NCBI GenBank assembly: GCA_905236535.1
Contig: CAJOQN010000008.1
Coordinates: forward strand, 1-14,827
DNA from: an uncultured Bacilli bacterium
GTDB lineage: Bacteria > Bacillota_I > Bacilli_A > RFN20 > CAG-826
Length of the DNA: 14,827 nucleotides
Direction: 5' to 3'
Part shown: positions 12,243 through 14,827 of the stretch, in pieces
Position numbering within the stretch: position 1 is the stretch's first letter
Layout: each line of letters begins with the position of its first letter
Position numbers and translations under genes: made by a program
The notes under the pieces: model-generated
The model's database searches: none
The model's input: the letters and a program-made list of their open reading frames with translations, nothing else
Told to the model about the DNA's origin: nothing

Positions 12243-13094
12243 ATGGTGGAACAGAAGAGACTTGGAGCCTTTGAAAAAAGAATTCATGAGATTGATTTTA
12301 TCCGTGGTCTTTTAATGATGCTGGTCATTATGGATCACCTTTTTTGGTTTTTTAAAACCTATTCTGGAATCATTTATGATCATAACAATGTCCAATTCTT
12401 TAAAGTTTGTTATGACATCTTTAACTTCTATTGGACCAGCAATATCCGTGTCATTATCCGTCAATTAGCCTTATTTGGCTTTGTCTTCATCTCTGGTATT
12501 AGTTGTGCGTTCTCTCGAAACAATTGGAAGAGAGCCGCTCAAATGATATTGGTGTGGGGCGCTTTGTCACTAGTGACAAATATTATTCATGCGGTCACCA
12601 GATATCAATTCAATGGTGGAGATATCCCCAACCTATCCATCGTTTTAGACTTTAATGTCATCGGGGTTCTTGCGTGGTCCATTCTTATTTATTGTTTCTT
12701 CCAAAATCGTTCTTGGAAAGCTCTTGCGGCTTTTGGACTAGGAGCCTTCCTATTCACGATTATCGTCATTCCAACCTTGTTGTCGATTTCTGGAATTGAA
12801 CAATACCCAATGCCAGCTTTATGGAGATTTGATTTCTCTGAAGAATATTTAATCACTTCTGGTGGAGTTTATTTCTATGGAGATTGGCTCCCCTTATTCC
12901 CATATATTTGTTATTTCTTCCTCGGAGCAATCGTCGCTAAACTTCTCTATAAAGACAAACAATCTCTTATTCCTTCAAGGAAAGAATTTGAAAGACCCTT
13001 CTGCTTTGTCGGAAGACATGCGATTTGGGTTTATCTCTTACATGAACCAATCTTGATGGGAATCGCTGCTTTAGTGATGCTTTTTGTGAGATAG
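12243..13094 (+). CDS. membrane acyltransferase of the HGSNAT-catalytic/DUF1624 type
   Basis: The 283-residue integral membrane protein has about seven predicted helices. Its start, RIHEIDFIRGLLMMLVIMDH (13-32), matches the N-terminal signature of the bacterial heparan-alpha-glucosaminide N-acetyltransferase catalytic domain (DUF1624). His32 at the end of helix 1 is the conserved candidate histidine. A second family-like segment is FVFISGISCAFSR. These proteins are thought to move an acyl or acetyl group from cytoplasmic CoA across the membrane onto a sugar; bacterial members are mostly uncharacterised. The ATG at 12243 (2 nt after the lipoprotein stop) is preferred over the in-frame TTG at 12231. 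No good RBS is present, suggesting translational coupling. The next gene, 4 nt downstream, encodes an adenylate-forming ligase that could make the acyl donor. Acyl group and acceptor are unknown. Confidence 0.82.
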   Translation: MVEQKRLGAFEKRIHEIDFIRGLLMMLVIMDHLFWFFKTYSGIIYDHNNVQFFKVCYDIFNFYWTSNIRVIIRQLALFGFVFISGISCAFSRNNWKRAAQMILVWGALSLVTNIIHAVTRYQFNGGDIPNLSIVLDFNVIGVLAWSILIYCFFQNRSWKALAAFGLGAFLFTIIVIPTLLSISGIEQYPMPALWRFDFSEEYLITSGGVYFYGDWLPLFPYICYFFLGAIVAKLLYKDKQSLIPSRKEFERPFCFVGRHAIWVYLLHEPILMGIAALVMLFVR

Positions 13095-13098
13095 AATT

Positions 13099-14772
13099 AT
13101 GACTAAATTAAATTTAGAAAACAAAACAATGTATCAAACCATCCTCGAGGCGAGCAAGGCTACTCCTCGCGCTTTAGCGATCTATTATCAAGGCAAAAAG
13201 ATTAAATTTTCTTCTTTTATAAAAAGAATTGATCGATGTGCGGATATCTTAAGCAATGTTTTAGGAGTGAAACAAAACGATGTCATCTTAATCGCTCAGC
13301 CAAACATTCCTGATGTTTTAGTCCTCTTTTACGCTTGTAATAAGATTGGGGCAATTGCGAATTTAGTGCACCCATTCACCCCTTTTAACCAAGTCAGAGA
13401 TATCATTCGTAAGACTAAAACAAAATACGCCTTTGTTTTTGAACAAAGAGTGGCCAAAGAAGTTGAGAAATATCGCGATATCGCCTCTAAGATTTATGTC
13501 ACTCGTATCGAAGATGATTTACCTTTGTTTAAAAAGGTGTTCTATCACACCTTCATGAACAATAAAATTCGAAAGAAACTTGGCAAATGGAGAGGAAAAT
13601 TCCAAGGCTTTAAATACTTAAAAGACCTTAAACCTACCGGAAAGGGTTCACCATATATCAAAGATAAATGGAAGGAGACATCCGTCCTCCTCCATAGTGG
13701 TTCCACAACCGGAGATCCAAAGACTATTTGTCTTTCGGATTGGAACTTTAATTCCATCACTGAATATTCATTCCATTTCTTAGGAAATAAAAAAGAAGAT
13801 ATCCATCCTAAATCAAGAGGGATGCTCGCTGTTTTGCCCTCCTTCCATGGCTTTGGACTTTGCATGGCCATGCATGTTCCATTAGTTTCTTCTTTTGCCT
13901 GTGTTTTAATTCCTAAATTCTCTCCCAAAGAAGTTGTTGATGCGATGAATCATTCCCCAATGGGAATCATCTGTGGAGTTCCGGTTATGCTTGAATCACT
14001 CCTCAAAGATGAAAAATTCCTTCATAACAAGCACATCAAAGATATCTATGTGACATTCTGCGGTGGAGACACTATCTCTGAATCACTTGAACAAAGATGG
14101 AACGATGCGATGAAATTTAATGGCGGTCAATCCCGTGTCTTTGAAGGATATGGTTTAACTGAAGCCGTCTGCGTCAACACTGTTAATACATATAAATTTA
14201 ACCGCAAGGGCTCCATCGGAAAAGCTCCAGAAGGCATCACTTTTAAAATCTTTGATGAGAACGATAACGAAGTTAAACGTGGAGAACTTGGAGAAATAGT
14301 CTTGAAGTCTCCAGCGGTCATGAACGGATATTTTAAAGATGAAGAAAATACTAAAAAAGCCATTGTTAATGGCTGGCTTCATAGCGGTGATATCGGTTAT
14401 ATGGATGAAGATGATTACATCTATTTTAAGCAAAGAAAGAAGAGAGTTATTAAGGTCTCAGGTGTTGGAGTGTTCCCCACAGAAGTTGAAAGATTGATTG
14501 AATCAGTTCCAGGTGTATCGGCGTGTTGTGCGATTCGTATTCCTGACGCGAGGCTTCAAAACGCTGTCAAAGTTTTTGTGGTTGCTAAATATTTTGATGA
14601 AGAAGGAATGAGGGATTCCATCATGACAACGTGTCGTCAATATTTAATCCGTTGGGCAGTCCCGAAAGAAATCGAATTCAGAGATTCTTTGCCGTTAACA
14701 AAGCTGAACAAGATTGATTTCAATCTTCTTCAAAGAGAGGAAGATGAAAAGCGCGGAGTTAAAGAAGAATAA
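13099..14772 (+). CDS. AMP-dependent acyl-CoA synthetase-like ligase
   Basis: The 557-residue protein is a class I adenylate-forming enzyme. Seen in order: the P-loop HSGSTTGDPK (199-208), GVPVMLESLL (293-302), the adenine-binding YGLTEA (351-356), the hinge and ribose-binding segment WLHSGDIGYMDEDDYIYFKQRKKRVIKVSG (from 426), and the C-terminal LPLTKLNKIDF (531-541), with Lys538 the likely catalytic lysine. The usual Gly before Ile in that last motif is replaced: NK rather than GK. It should activate a carboxylate as acyl-AMP and load CoA or a carrier. It has no signal peptide, so it works in the cytoplasm. The gene lies 4 nt after the membrane acyltransferase gene, suggesting it makes the donor for that enzyme. 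No carrier-protein gene is visible. No terminator is seen before the tRNA gene 12 nt downstream. Substrate is unknown. Confidence 0.9.
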   Translation: MTKLNLENKTMYQTILEASKATPRALAIYYQGKKIKFSSFIKRIDRCADILSNVLGVKQNDVILIAQPNIPDVLVLFYACNKIGAIANLVHPFTPFNQVRDIIRKTKTKYAFVFEQRVAKEVEKYRDIASKIYVTRIEDDLPLFKKVFYHTFMNNKIRKKLGKWRGKFQGFKYLKDLKPTGKGSPYIKDKWKETSVLLHSGSTTGDPKTICLSDWNFNSITEYSFHFLGNKKEDIHPKSRGMLAVLPSFHGFGLCMAMHVPLVSSFACVLIPKFSPKEVVDAMNHSPMGIICGVPVMLESLLKDEKFLHNKHIKDIYVTFCGGDTISESLEQRWNDAMKFNGGQSRVFEGYGLTEAVCVNTVNTYKFNRKGSIGKAPEGITFKIFDENDNEVKRGELGEIVLKSPAVMNGYFKDEENTKKAIVNGWLHSGDIGYMDEDDYIYFKQRKKRVIKVSGVGVFPTEVERLIESVPGVSACCAIRIPDARLQNAVKVFVVAKYFDEEGMRDSIMTTCRQYLIRWAVPKEIEFRDSLPLTKLNKIDFNLLQREEDEKRGVKEE

Positions 14773-14784
14773 TTGTATCTTTAT

Positions 14785-14827
14785 GCGGCCGTGGCGGAAT
14801 GGTAGACGCGCTGGCCTCAGAAACCAG
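14785..14827 (+). tRNA. tRNA-Leu (anticodon CAG), cut by window end
   Basis: The acceptor strand GCGGCCG (14785-14791), TG, D stem GCG/CGC around GAATGGTAGA, G26, and anticodon stem CTGGC/ACCAG around loop CTCAGAA are all recognisable. Loop positions 34-36 read CAG, decoding CUG as leucine. The TGGCGGAAT-GGTAGACGCGCT stretch is typical of bacterial tRNA-Leu. The long variable arm, T arm and 3' acceptor strand lie beyond the window. The innermost anticodon-stem pair (31-39) reads C-A, a mismatch. Confidence 0.9.

Noticed and set aside
13545..13928. 127-residue minus-strand open frame
   Set aside because: It lies fully inside the adenylate-forming ligase gene, opposite its conserved P-loop region; composition fits antisense reading.

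Overview
The window comes from a low-GC, Gram-positive-type bacterium that uses the standard genetic code: TGG encodes Trp throughout and no in-frame TGA is needed. Very AT-rich intergenic DNA, the mix of gut-type carbohydrate genes and the frequent lack of Shine-Dalgarno sequences at the first gene of a transcript suggest an uncultured Bacilli/Mollicutes-related lineage (Acholeplasma, RF39 or Erysipelotrichales-like). This placement is inference. I see no phage, insertion sequence or CRISPR array.

Layout. 1-228: a terminator-like hairpin and a promoter. 229-1119: a LicD-family protein. 1120-1256: extremely AT-rich spacer. About 1291-2336: a large, apparently non-coding structured RNA of about 1,045 nt, with its own sigma-A type promoter (TTGACG-17-CATAAT) and an intrinsic terminator. 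It is built from three tandem, diverged copies of a module of about 310-320 nt. 2424-3587: UDP-galactopyranose mutase (glf). 3654-9263: a family 2 glycosyltransferase, a GH3 glycosidase with an extended C-terminus, and a GPH-type sugar symporter with a long charged tail, closed by a terminator. 9454-10359: a sugar-phosphate nucleotidyltransferase, convergent with glyA (10389-11642, minus strand); the two share a bidirectional terminator. 11643-11793: a divergent promoter region containing an imperfect inverted repeat. 11794-14772: a tight three-gene operon (small lipoprotein, membrane acyltransferase of the HGSNAT/DUF1624 type, AMP-forming acyl-CoA synthetase-like ligase). 14785-end: the 5' half of tRNA-Leu(CAG).

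How the genes fit together. Most protein genes concern surface glycans and sugars. LicD could transfer a phospho-substituent to a glycan, Glf supplies UDP-galactofuranose, the GT2 enzyme builds glycan or glycolipid, and the nucleotidyltransferase activates a sugar phosphate. The GH3 enzyme and symporter are a likely oligosaccharide or glycoside import and hydrolysis pair. The last operon looks like an acyl-activation plus trans-membrane acyl-transfer unit with a lipoprotein partner, possibly modifying the cell surface.

The standout is the RNA. Its three internal copies keep the same helices while changing the base pairs (CAATC:GATTG, CAGTC:GACTG, CAACC:GGTTG; GTGG:CCAC against CTGG:CCAG). Compensatory evidence for a real fold can therefore be read within this one sequence. 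I cannot assign it to a known family (GOLLD, ROOL and OLE are the large RNAs to test against).
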